A stretch of DNA of 64,000 bases from Enterobacter sp. JUb54 (GTDB taxonomy: Bacteria > Pseudomonadota > Gammaproteobacteria > Enterobacterales > Enterobacteriaceae). Below are positions 18,649 through 26,880 of the stretch, in pieces. A program made the position numbers and the translations under genes. Under the pieces are notes generated by a model, which worked only from the letters and a program-made list of their open reading frames with translations, did no database searches and was not told where the DNA came from. The DNA lies in contig NZ_CP060418.1 in NCBI RefSeq assembly GCF_014298075.1, forward strand, positions 2,914,001 to 2,978,000, in the 5' to 3' direction. Each line of letters begins with the position of its first letter. Position 1 is the first letter of the stretch.

Positions 18649-19526
18649 GTCAATGGCAAAACCAACCGGATGTGGCCGCCAGTCGTCGGCAGCATCGGCA
18701 GTTGTATCGGGCTCAGGGGCGCTATTTGCGTTTCGTCGGGCTGTTGACGCTGGCGAGCGTGCTCTATTACGTCTGGTTCTTTATGCAGTTCGGCATCAGC
18801 AGCGAGCAGCTGACCACCGGGCTGCAGCAAATCAGCCGCTATCTGCTGCGGATGTTTGTCTGGCATGACTTCTGGAACTGGCCCTTCCGCTACTACTTCA
18901 CGCAGATTGGCATCACGCTGGCGATTGTCTTCGTCGGCACCCTGACCGCCACGGTGATTGCGCTGCTGCTCTCTTTCCTCGCGGCGCGCAACATTATGCG
19001 CGGGCTTATCCCTGGCTTTATCGCCCTGCTGATACGCCGTCTGTTTGACGTCCTGCGCGGTATTGATATGGCCATCTGGGGGCTGATTTTCGTGCGCGCC
19101 GTAGGGCTTGGGCCGCTGGCCGGGGTGCTGGCGATTATCATGCAGGATACCGGTCTGCTCGGGCGGCTGTACGCCGAAGGGCATGAAGCGGTTGACCGTT
19201 CGCCAGGGCGCGGGCTGACCGCCGTGGGCGCCAACGGCTTGCAGAAACATCGCTTCGGCATTTTTACCCAGTCGTTCCCGACGTTTCTGGCGCTGAGCCT
19301 GTATCAGATCGAGTCGAATACCCGCTCCGCCGCGGTGTTAGGTTTCGTCGGCGCTGGCGGCATCGGCCTGATTTATGCGGAAAATATGCGCCTGTGGAAC
19401 TGGGACGTTGTGATGTTTATCACCCTGTTGCTGGTCGCGGTGGTGATGGCGATGGATACGCTCTCCGCGTGGCTGCGCCGCCGGTACATTGGCGGCAGCG
19501 TGGTGCCATTATTTAAAGCTGATTAG
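18645..19526 (+). CDS. phnE: Phosphonate-type ABC permease, subunit 2
   Basis: A 293-residue paralogue of the preceding permease with the same GLTAVGANGLQKHRFGIF docking loop and RSAAVLGFVGAGGIG segment. Two PhnE copies in tandem would form a heterodimeric channel. The gene ends immediately before the tandem REP array and is convergent with the HAD hydrolase gene beyond it. Confidence 0.9.
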   Translation: MSQWQNQPDVAASRRQHRQLYRAQGRYLRFVGLLTLASVLYYVWFFMQFGISSEQLTTGLQQISRYLLRMFVWHDFWNWPFRYYFTQIGITLAIVFVGTLTATVIALLLSFLAARNIMRGLIPGFIALLIRRLFDVLRGIDMAIWGLIFVRAVGLGPLAGVLAIIMQDTGLLGRLYAEGHEAVDRSPGRGLTAVGANGLQKHRFGIFTQSFPTFLALSLYQIESNTRSAAVLGFVGAGGIGLIYAENMRLWNWDVVMFITLLLVAVVMAMDTLSAWLRRRYIGGSVVPLFKAD

Positions 19527-19530
19527 CGTT

Positions 19531-20666
19531 TCCCGGAGGCGGCGCGATGCGCCTGTCCGGGCTACAGGCCAGTGCAATCTGGTAGCCCGGACAGGTGCGC
19601 AGCACCGCCTCCGGGGAAACATCACCCACCAGCGCCAGTTAAGCCCCGACAGCACCCACCCCGTAGCCCGGACAGGTGCGCAGCACCGCCTCCGGGAAAA
19701 CATCACCCACCAGCGCCAGTTAAGCGCCAACAGCACCCACCCGTAGCCCGGACAGGTGCGCAGCGCCGCCTCCGGGAAAGCATCAACGCACCAGCACCAG
19801 TTAAGCCCCAACCGCACCCACCCCGTAGCCCGGACAGGTGCGCAGCACCACCTCCGGGGAAACATCACCCACCAGCACCGGTTAAGCCCCAACAGCACCC
19901 ACCCGTAGCCCGGACAGGTGCGCAGCACCGCCTCCGGGAAGACATCACCCACCAGCACAGGTTAAGCCCCGACAGCACCCACCCGTAGCCCGGACAGGTG
20001 CGCAGCGCCGCCTCCGGGGAAATATCAACCACCAGCGCCAGTTAAGCCCCGACAGCACCCACCCGTAGCCCGGACAGGTGCGCAGCGCCGCCTCCGGGAA
20101 GACATAACCCACCAGCGCCAGTTAAGCCCCGACAGCACCCACCCGTAGCCCGGACAGGTGCGCAGCACCGCCTCCGGGGAAACATCACCCACAAACACCG
20201 GTTAAGCCCCAACAGCACCCACCCGTAGCCCGGACAGGTGCGCAGCGCCGCCTCCGGGGAAACATCACCCACCAGCGCCAGTTAAGCGCCAACAGCACCC
20301 ACCCGTAGCCCGGACAGGTGCGCAGCGCCGCCTCCGGGAAAGCATCAACGCACCAGCACCAGTTAAGCCCCAACCGCACCCACCCCGTAGCCCGGACAGG
20401 TGCGCAGCACCGCCTCCGGGAAAACATCAACCACCAGCGCCGGTTAAGCCCCGACAGCATCCAGCCCGTACCCCGGACAGGTGCGCAGCACCGCCTCCGG
20501 GGAAACATCACCCACAAACACCGGTTAAGCCCCAACAGCACCCACCCGTAGCCCGGACAGGTGCGCAGCACCGCCTCCGGGGAAACATCAACCACCAGCG
20601 CCAGTCAAACACCGACAGCACCCACCCCGTATCCCGGACAGGTGCGCAGCGCCGCCTCCGGGGAAT
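19531..20666. repeat. Tandem REP array: one inverted plus 14 direct copies, period 80-82 bp
   Basis: An inverted REP (19531-19566) is followed by 14 same-direction copies of GTAGCCCGGACAGGTGCGCA..CCTCCGGG starting at 19582, 19663, 19743, 19825, 19905, 19985, 20065, 20145, 20225, 20305, 20387, 20468, 20548 and 20629. Thirteen units are complete (REP of about 37 bases plus about 43 bases of spacer with CCACCAGCGCCAGTTAAGC-type sequence); the last is REP only. Units starting at 19743 and 20305 are identical over 82 bases. Units at 20145 and 20468 share a private CACAAACACCGG variant. The array fills the gap between the convergent 3' ends of phnE and the HAD gene. It has no gene: open frames here are period artefacts. 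Confidence 0.95.
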
Positions 20667-21329
20667 TTACAGCCGCCACTCCAGCACCGGCCACTGGTGC
20701 CGGGTATTTGCCGCCGTGAGCTGCGGACAGGGATTGACCAGCCGGACATGGTCGGCATGCAGGCACAGCGGCAGGTCGTTAATCGAATCGGTGTAGAACG
20801 TCACCTCACCCGAATATTCTGGATGGGCCTGTTGCCACGCCGCCAGCCGCACCACCTTCCCCTGCTGATAGCTCGGCGTACCGGCAATCACGCCGCTGTA
20901 GCCGCCGTCGGCCATCTCCACATCGATCCCCAACGCCTGCTCAATCCCCAAGGCCTTCGCCACCGCGTGAACCAGCAGGCTGACTGAAGCCGAAATCACC
21001 AACATCTGTTCACCCTGCGCGCGCAGGGTTTGCAGGAGATCCCACGCCTGCGGATAGACCCGCGGCACAATCTCTTCGCACACGCAGCGGGCCACCAGCG
21101 CGTCGACCTCCGCCTGCGGCACGCCGCTCAGAGGCGCCTGCAGCAACGCGACATAATCGGCGATATTCATCTCGCCGCGATCGTAATCGTCCATCAGCAG
21201 GGTTTCCCGCGCCAGATACGCCGGATCGCTCACCCAACCCTCCCGCACCAGGAAGCGGCTCCAGACCGTGCTGCTGTCGCCCTTAATCAAGGTATTATCC
21301 AGGTCGAAAATCGTCAGATTGTTGGACAT
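20667..21329 (-). CDS. HAD-superfamily phosphatase, SerB-like (IB subfamily)
   Basis: A 220-residue cytoplasmic protein. The nucleophile motif is FDLDNT (D9, D11), motif II is ISAS, a lysine follows in QQGKVVRL, and motif III is TDSIND. This matches HAD-IB enzymes such as phosphoserine and histidinol phosphatases. The substrate is unknown. Its 3' end abuts the last REP copy. It lies between a phosphonate-type importer (convergent) and the arylsulfotransferase locus (same strand, 141 bases away), so a role with either is possible but not shown. Confidence 0.85.
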   Translation of the reverse strand: MSNNLTIFDLDNTLIKGDSSTVWSRFLVREGWVSDPAYLARETLLMDDYDRGEMNIADYVALLQAPLSGVPQAEVDALVARCVCEEIVPRVYPQAWDLLQTLRAQGEQMLVISASVSLLVHAVAKALGIEQALGIDVEMADGGYSGVIAGTPSYQQGKVVRLAAWQQAHPEYSGEVTFYTDSINDLPLCLHADHVRLVNPCPQLTAANTRHQWPVLEWRL

Positions 21330-21470
21330 GTTGCGCTTTCCCTACTCAGCAAAAATTGGCTCGCCAGAGCATGCTTAACGAAGATGACAGGAGAATGACT
21401 CGCCTGCACGTAGGGCAAAGGGTAGCAAAACGAGTGGCAAAACGGTCAGATTTGCCAGGCGCAGAGAGAC

Positions 21471-23258
21471 TTACAACACCGCGCTTTGTAACCAGTTCAC
21501 CAGACTGTCCACGGATGGGTCCGCCGGGGCCCGCGTCGTCGGCTTGCCGGATTTCAGCACCAGCAGCGCAGGTAACCCGCGAACTCCGAGCTGTTGCGCC
21601 AGCGCCTGGTGGCGATCGGCATCGAGGTAACGCGTCTCCAGCGGCGCAATCTGGTCGATGAGCGTCTCATGGCTCAGCCGTTGCCACAGCTTACGGCAGT
21701 GGACGCAGCGCTCGGCCCCGACAAACAACAGAACCGGACGCTCGCCAGCCAGCTCGCTTTGCGTGCTCACCGGCACAAAGTGGCTCTCGGCGACGCGGAA
21801 CAGTTTCGGGCTGCGACGCAGGGTATCGTTGTCGGTTGCCACGCACAGCGCATCGGCGCTTTTGCTGTAAGGCTGCACGCCGGCAACGCGCACCACGCTC
21901 TGGGCAGGCCCCGCCGCCGCCGCGCCGGGCTGGCGCAGGGTACGCACATCCACCGCCGCGATCGCCGTTTCTGCCGGCGGCGCCAGCTGCGGGATCCAGT
22001 GATATGGGATCCGATAGGCGCGGTAAACCATATTGTTATTTAACGTTTTTCCCCAGAATGGCGAGATATATTCCCAGACGATTTCATGGTCACGGGTAAC
22101 TTCAAAAACGCGGCCGTTGGACCCTTCGTTGATCAAGGTATTGCCGTTTTCGAGGCGCTGCATGTTGCTGATATAAGGGCTATAGAAGCGGTACGAATCA
22201 GTCGGCTGCGGAAGATCCGCCTCATACGGCGAATAGCGCCATTCGATATCGAGCGTCACCGGGTTGATCTCAAGGATCCGCGAATAGTCGCGCCAGGCAT
22301 TTTTCACGCCATCCGCCGAGGCCGGATTAGGGGCACCGTATCCGGCCCAACCGCCGTTATCGAAGATCAAAATATTGCCAGCGCCCGGTAAGCCCTGAGG
22401 GATCATATGCGCATGGTGCTGGCCGATAATCCAGCCCAGATGTTTCAGCTGCGGCTTGCTGTAGTCCGGCCCCAGCTGCCAGACAATCCGCCCGCTCTGT
22501 TTGTCGATGATGGCGATGATATTGGATTCCCGCGCATCCCAGATGATGTTGTCTGGATGGAAACGCGCATCGCCGTCGTCATACCATTTGTTGGGCCCCA
22601 GCGCCGACATCGAGTTAATGTGCATCCAGTCGCCCATGCCGCCGCCGCTGGCACGCATATTGGGGTTATTGCGTAACGCCGTCCGCGCCGCCTCGTCAAA
22701 GCCCAGTTCGTGAAAATGATCGCTGCATCGCCATTCCCACACCACGTTGCCCTGCCAGTCGACTTCGATGATGGTGTCATCCAGCAGCAGCTTGTCGGAA
22801 ATCGCCTCGTTGATCAGGTTGGTATGGGCAAGAATTAAGGTATTACCGCCCTCCACCTGTGGCTCCAGCCCCGGTGCGTAATAGCCCACCGGGTTCCCCG
22901 CCCGTTGATAATCATGGTGCGCGCGCGCCATCCAGCGCGGCGGATGCCCAGGGTCGTTGACCTGTTCATAGCGCTCGAATCGCCAGGTGATGTTGCCATC
23001 CCAGTCCACCTGAATCAGATCGAGCATATCCTGCATGCCGTAGCGGGGATCGCGCTCGCCGCTGTGGCCAAGGATCGCCCCGCCGGGCAGGATTTTATTC
23101 GGAAAACCATGTAGCTCGGGCCATTCACGGACCACGTTGCCGTTCATGTCCACCAGCACCGCGCCATGTTCGGTCGCCTGGAAAACGGTATAGCCGCTCC
23201 ACGCTCGCTGCGGATCGTAAAGCGTGGCCCCGGTCGGGTAGACGGAAGGATGTCCCAT
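21471..23258 (-). CDS. Arylsulfotransferase-family beta-propeller fused to a C-terminal thioredoxin-like domain
   Basis: A 595-residue protein with no signal peptide. Residues 1 to about 420 hold propeller blades marked by repeated W-containing strands (ITWRFE, VVWEWR, IVWQLG, IEWRYS, IVWEYI) and a GQHHAHMIPQG loop followed by NILIFDNGG, as in the arylsulfotransferase (ASST) family. The last 90 or so residues form a thioredoxin-like domain: FVGAERCVHCRKLW with CVHC at 518-521 and a cis-proline in GLPALL (P563). A linker of about 80 residues joins them. ASST enzymes move sulfate between phenols, usually in the periplasm; this one appears cytoplasmic. It ends the operon after the importer genes. 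Confidence 0.8.
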   Translation of the reverse strand: MGHPSVYPTGATLYDPQRAWSGYTVFQATEHGAVLVDMNGNVVREWPELHGFPNKILPGGAILGHSGERDPRYGMQDMLDLIQVDWDGNITWRFERYEQVNDPGHPPRWMARAHHDYQRAGNPVGYYAPGLEPQVEGGNTLILAHTNLINEAISDKLLLDDTIIEVDWQGNVVWEWRCSDHFHELGFDEAARTALRNNPNMRASGGGMGDWMHINSMSALGPNKWYDDGDARFHPDNIIWDARESNIIAIIDKQSGRIVWQLGPDYSKPQLKHLGWIIGQHHAHMIPQGLPGAGNILIFDNGGWAGYGAPNPASADGVKNAWRDYSRILEINPVTLDIEWRYSPYEADLPQPTDSYRFYSPYISNMQRLENGNTLINEGSNGRVFEVTRDHEIVWEYISPFWGKTLNNNMVYRAYRIPYHWIPQLAPPAETAIAAVDVRTLRQPGAAAAGPAQSVVRVAGVQPYSKSADALCVATDNDTLRRSPKLFRVAESHFVPVSTQSELAGERPVLLFVGAERCVHCRKLWQRLSHETLIDQIAPLETRYLDADRHQALAQQLGVRGLPALLVLKSGKPTTRAPADPSVDSLVNWLQSAVL

Positions 23259-23282
23259 GTTGTCACTCCTTAAAAAGTCAAA

Positions 23283-24029
23283 TCAGGCAGTAGTAATCAA
23301 TGTACGAATCTGGCGGCAGGCGGCGGCGAATCCCGCCTCATCGCGCTGACGAGGATGCGGTAGCGCCAGCGTCACCACTTCACGGATCCGCCCCGGGCGC
23401 GGCGAGAGCACCACCACCCGGTCGGCCAGCGCCACGGCCTCTTCCACATCGTGAGTCACCAGCAACGTGGTGGTCCCCGCCTGCTGATGAATGCGCAGCA
23501 GCTCCTGCTGCAGGGTGTGGCGCGTCAGGGCATCCAGCGCGCCGAAGGGTTCATCAAGCATCAGAATTTGCGGACGTGCGATCAGCCCGCGGGCAATCGC
23601 GACCCGTTGAGCCATCCCGCCGGAAAGCTGCGCCGGTAGCGCATCGGCGAACTCAGTCAACTGCACGCGCGCCAGCATCTCCAGCGCGCGCTGGCGCTTC
23701 TCCGCCCGGCTCAGCGGTTCATCCGCCAGGCCAAGCATCACGTTGTCGATAACCTTCAGCCAGGGAAACAGCCGCGGCTCCTGAAACACGATGCCGCGAT
23801 CTTTTCCTACTCCGACAACCGGCTGGCCATTCACGCGGATCTCCCCCTGCGTGACCGGCTCAAGGCCAATCAGCATCCGCAGCAGCGTCGACTTGCCGCA
23901 GCCGCTGCTGCCGACCAGCGCCACCAGCTCGCCGGCGGCAATATCGAGGCTAAAATTGTGTAGCGCCGTGACCTGTTGCCAGGATTTACGCACGTGGTGA
24001 AAAGAGACCAAAGTCGATGCGGTCATCAT
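23283..24029 (-). CDS. ABC importer ATPase, SsuB/TauB type
   Basis: A 248-residue ATPase of the nitrate/sulfonate/taurine class: Walker A GSSGCGKST, signature LSGGMAQR, Walker B ILMLDEPFGALD and switch VTHDVEEAV. It starts within the stop codon of the upstream permease gene and lies 24 bases from the arylsulfotransferase fusion gene. It should power import of a sulfonate or sulfate ester. Confidence 0.92.
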   Translation of the reverse strand: MMTASTLVSFHHVRKSWQQVTALHNFSLDIAAGELVALVGSSGCGKSTLLRMLIGLEPVTQGEIRVNGQPVVGVGKDRGIVFQEPRLFPWLKVIDNVMLGLADEPLSRAEKRQRALEMLARVQLTEFADALPAQLSGGMAQRVAIARGLIARPQILMLDEPFGALDALTRHTLQQELLRIHQQAGTTTLLVTHDVEEAVALADRVVVLSPRPGRIREVVTLALPHPRQRDEAGFAAACRQIRTLITTA

Positions 24030-25591
24030 TGCTCCTGTTGGCGCCAGCGGGTGGCGCGAAATTCCAGTAAACGTCCGGCTTTATCCAGCGCCGCCCCGGT
24101 AAGGCCAATCAGCACCATCCCGCAGAGGATGGTCGGCATATCAAGCAACTGCTGCGCATTGATCATCAGGCTGCCGATGCCGGTCCCGGAGGACATGAAA
24201 TATTCCGCACCGATATTGCCAAGCCAGGCGTAGATCAAGGCCAGGCGCAGGCCGGCAAAGATCCCCGGCGCGGCTCCCGGCAAAATCAGCTGCCGCAAGC
24301 GGGTCAGGGTGCCAAAACGCAGCACCCTGGCCACATCGTCGAGCTGCGGATCGCGCTGACCGACTGCCTGTAACGTACTGAAGAACATGGGAAAGAACGC
24401 CGCCAGCGCGATGAACACGATTTTGCCGCCGTTGTCGTTGCCGACCCATGCCGTCAGCAGCGGCAGCCAGGCAAACAGCGCGATATGACGCAGGACGTTC
24501 AGCGTCGGGGTGAATATCTGCCCGACGCGCGGACGCAGGGCCAGCAGCAATCCGCACAGCAGCCCGGCAACAATACCCAGCGCACCGCCGGCACATGCCC
24601 GCCCTAGGCTCGCCATCATCGCCGCGGTCAGTTCACCGCTGAGCGTGCCTTCAAGCGCGCGCTGCGCCACCGCCAGCGGCGATGAGAATAAGGTGGTATC
24701 GATCCAGCCCCACTGGCTGGCCAGTTGCCACAACGCCAGCAGCATTAACGGCAGTTGAAACGCCTGCCAGCTGGCCTGCGGTTTCCAGGCCAGACGCCCG
24801 GTCGCAGGCTGCGGCCAGAACACCAGCCGGGTGTAGAGACGGTTGGTCGCCCACTCCATCAGCAAGCCGCTGAAGCCCACCACCGCAATGGTGACGAAGA
24901 CAATATCCAGCTGAAACAGCTGACGGCCCCAGACCATCAGGTAGCCGATGCCCTCGGAAGAAGCCAACAGTTCAACCACAATCAACGAGACCCAGGCCTG
25001 GGAAAGCGCCAGCCGCAGGCCGGTGAACCAACCCGGAAGACTTGCGGGGATCACCAGCCAACGCAGGCGCTGCCAGCGGGAAAAGTTCATCACCTGCGCC
25101 GCTTCCCCCAACGTTAACGGCACGCTGGTCACCGCCTGCTGAGTGTTGATGGTCATCGGCACGATGGTGGTTTTGACGATAACCGCCAGCTTCAGGCCGT
25201 TATCGATACCAAACAGCACCATAAACAGCGGGATCCAGCCGAGAGTCGGGATCTGCGCCAGCGCATAAAACAGCGGCTCAATGCGCCGGGCGGCGGCCGG
25301 CACCAGGCCAAACAGCGCCCCCAGCAGGGTGCCCGCCATCACCCCCAGCAGCAGCCCGCTCGCCAGGTGCTGAAGGCTGACGCCCCACTGGCCCATCAGA
25401 TCGCTGCCCAGCAGCGACAGTGCGGTATCAGCCACCACCGCCGGCGCAGGCAGAATTTGTTCCGGCATCCAGTGCCCGGCGGCGGCGAGGTACCACAGCC
25501 CCAATACCAGTGCGGGCAGCAGCCAGGGCCAACCGTTCAGCCTGAAGGTGGGCCAGAAAAATCTGCGTCTTTTCAAGAGAATCAGCGACAT
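24026..25591 (-). CDS. Fused two-domain ABC permease, sulfonate/taurine type
   Basis: A 521-residue inner-membrane protein in which two SsuC/TauC-like permeases are joined head to tail. The ATPase-docking loops are GEAAQVMNFSRWQRLRWLVIP in the first half and DDVARVLRFGTLTRLRQLILP in the second. SsuC and TauC are normally single-domain homodimers of about half this length, so the fusion replaces a homodimer with a fixed asymmetric pair. It heads the leftward operon and is divergent from the binding protein gene. Confidence 0.9.
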   Translation of the reverse strand: MSLILLKRRRFFWPTFRLNGWPWLLPALVLGLWYLAAAGHWMPEQILPAPAVVADTALSLLGSDLMGQWGVSLQHLASGLLLGVMAGTLLGALFGLVPAAARRIEPLFYALAQIPTLGWIPLFMVLFGIDNGLKLAVIVKTTIVPMTINTQQAVTSVPLTLGEAAQVMNFSRWQRLRWLVIPASLPGWFTGLRLALSQAWVSLIVVELLASSEGIGYLMVWGRQLFQLDIVFVTIAVVGFSGLLMEWATNRLYTRLVFWPQPATGRLAWKPQASWQAFQLPLMLLALWQLASQWGWIDTTLFSSPLAVAQRALEGTLSGELTAAMMASLGRACAGGALGIVAGLLCGLLLALRPRVGQIFTPTLNVLRHIALFAWLPLLTAWVGNDNGGKIVFIALAAFFPMFFSTLQAVGQRDPQLDDVARVLRFGTLTRLRQLILPGAAPGIFAGLRLALIYAWLGNIGAEYFMSSGTGIGSLMINAQQLLDMPTILCGMVLIGLTGAALDKAGRLLEFRATRWRQQEQ

Positions 25592-25672
25592 AACGGTCCA
25601 CGTGTTGTGAAATCATGTCGCTATAAAAACGTGCTTTGCCGCCCATCGCCATTGCGTTTGTTGAATAATCCC

Positions 25673-25689
25673 GATGCAGAAAATGCATC
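25673..25689. promoter_or_regulatory. Palindrome in the divergent promoter region, candidate LysR-type operator
   Basis: GATGCA-GAAAA-TGCATC is a perfect 6-5-6 palindrome in the 221-base gap between the leftward permease gene and the rightward binding protein gene. Its placement fits a site controlling both directions. Which regulator binds is inference; the LysR gene at 26877-27821 is the obvious candidate. Confidence 0.4.
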
Positions 25690-25812
25690 TCAGCCTGGCG
25701 ACCACGCGGGCCGTGATTTAGCTTTTTTTTACCTTTGCTCTGCCAATAAAAGCATTTAACAGCAGGCGGTTAGCCTCTTTAGGGTGAGAAAAAAACTCGG
25801 GAGTCACCCTTT

Positions 25813-26880
25813 ATGATGAAAGCATTTTTTATCCGTACCGCCGTCGCGTTGACCGCCGTCATCGCCCTGGTCGCCAGCGTGCAGGCCGACAGCCTGCGCA
25901 CCATTCGTATCGGCGTGCCGGATCAGAGCGCCGGCAGCAAACCGTTTATTGAAGGCCCGGTCGGCATGGCGTTTATCCGCCATCAACTGGAAGCGGTGTT
26001 TAAACCGCAGGGCATAGAGGTGCAGTGGCAGTTTTTTAAAGGGGCAGGTCCGGCGGTGAATGAAGCGCTGGCGAACCGCCAGCTCGATTTTGTCTATCTC
26101 GGCGACCTGGCGGCGATTATCGGCAAGGCCAACGGCCTCCCGACGCGCCTGCTGCTGGGCAGCCGGGGGTCTGATTCTTACCTCGCGGCAACCACGGCAT
26201 CGGGAATTAAGCAGCTGGCGGATCTGCGCGGTAAGCGCGTGGCGGTCTATCGCGGGACGGCGGACCAGCTGGCCTTCGACCGGGCGCTGCAAACCGTCGG
26301 GCTTAACGAACGCAGTATGCAGGTCATCAATCTTGACTGGAGCGCCGGGAAAGCCGCGCTGGCGGCCGGCCGTGTTGATGCGGTATGGGGCGGCATTTCA
26401 CTGCTGGCGCTACGCGGCGATAAGATTAACGTGGTGGTGAAGAGCGGCGATTCAGGCCGCCAGAACACGACCCAGGCGGGCTTCCTTGGCACCCAGGAGT
26501 TTATTCAGGCCTGGCCGCAGGCTACTCAGCAAATTATTGATGTACTAGTGAAAAACGCCGCCGAAATCAGCAACCCGGCCAATCGCGAGGCCTGGTCGGC
26601 GGAGATGGCGCAGCAGAGCCAGATCCCACAGGCGCTGTTCCTTGAAGATCTGCGCCCCGAGGATCTCAACTTCACCACCTCGCCGCGGATCGATCCTTTC
26701 CTCACCGACAGCTTCAGCAGCAGCGTCGAGCAGGCCAAATCGGGCCGATTGATCCGCAACAGCGTTGAGGTCAGCCAGTGGGTAGACGGCCAGTTTGTCG
26801 AACAGGCCCTGAAGGCACAGCAGCTGGAAAATCACTGGCCGCAGTACGATGCGAAAGGCCAGGCGGCGCACGCCGGCTAA
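25813..26880 (+). CDS. Periplasmic binding protein, SsuA/NMT1-like
   Basis: A 355-residue exported protein (signal peptide ending VQA near residue 25) of the aliphatic sulfonate/nitrate-binding class. FFKGAGPAVNEALANRQLDFVYLGDLA (split at the fold turn) and DLRGKRVAVYRGTADQLAFDRAL are typical of SsuA relatives. It is transcribed away from the permease-ATPase operon but is the only binding protein at the locus, so it should serve that importer. Its stop overlaps the stop of the convergent LysR gene by four bases. Confidence 0.87.
   Translation: MMKAFFIRTAVALTAVIALVASVQADSLRTIRIGVPDQSAGSKPFIEGPVGMAFIRHQLEAVFKPQGIEVQWQFFKGAGPAVNEALANRQLDFVYLGDLAAIIGKANGLPTRLLLGSRGSDSYLAATTASGIKQLADLRGKRVAVYRGTADQLAFDRALQTVGLNERSMQVINLDWSAGKAALAAGRVDAVWGGISLLALRGDKINVVVKSGDSGRQNTTQAGFLGTQEFIQAWPQATQQIIDVLVKNAAEISNPANREAWSAEMAQQSQIPQALFLEDLRPEDLNFTTSPRIDPFLTDSFSSSVEQAKSGRLIRNSVEVSQWVDGQFVEQALKAQQLENHWPQYDAKGQAAHAG

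Noticed and set aside
19489..20595. Long open frames of 70-149 residues on both strands in the repeat region, rich in RTGAQHRL or CAPVRATG repeats
   Set aside because: They are frame accidents of the 80-82 base REP units, which keep changing frame; no start signals, no coding bias.
19582..20665. CRISPR array
   Set aside because: Units are REP palindromes with near-identical spacers, so both repeat and spacer are conserved; no cas genes.
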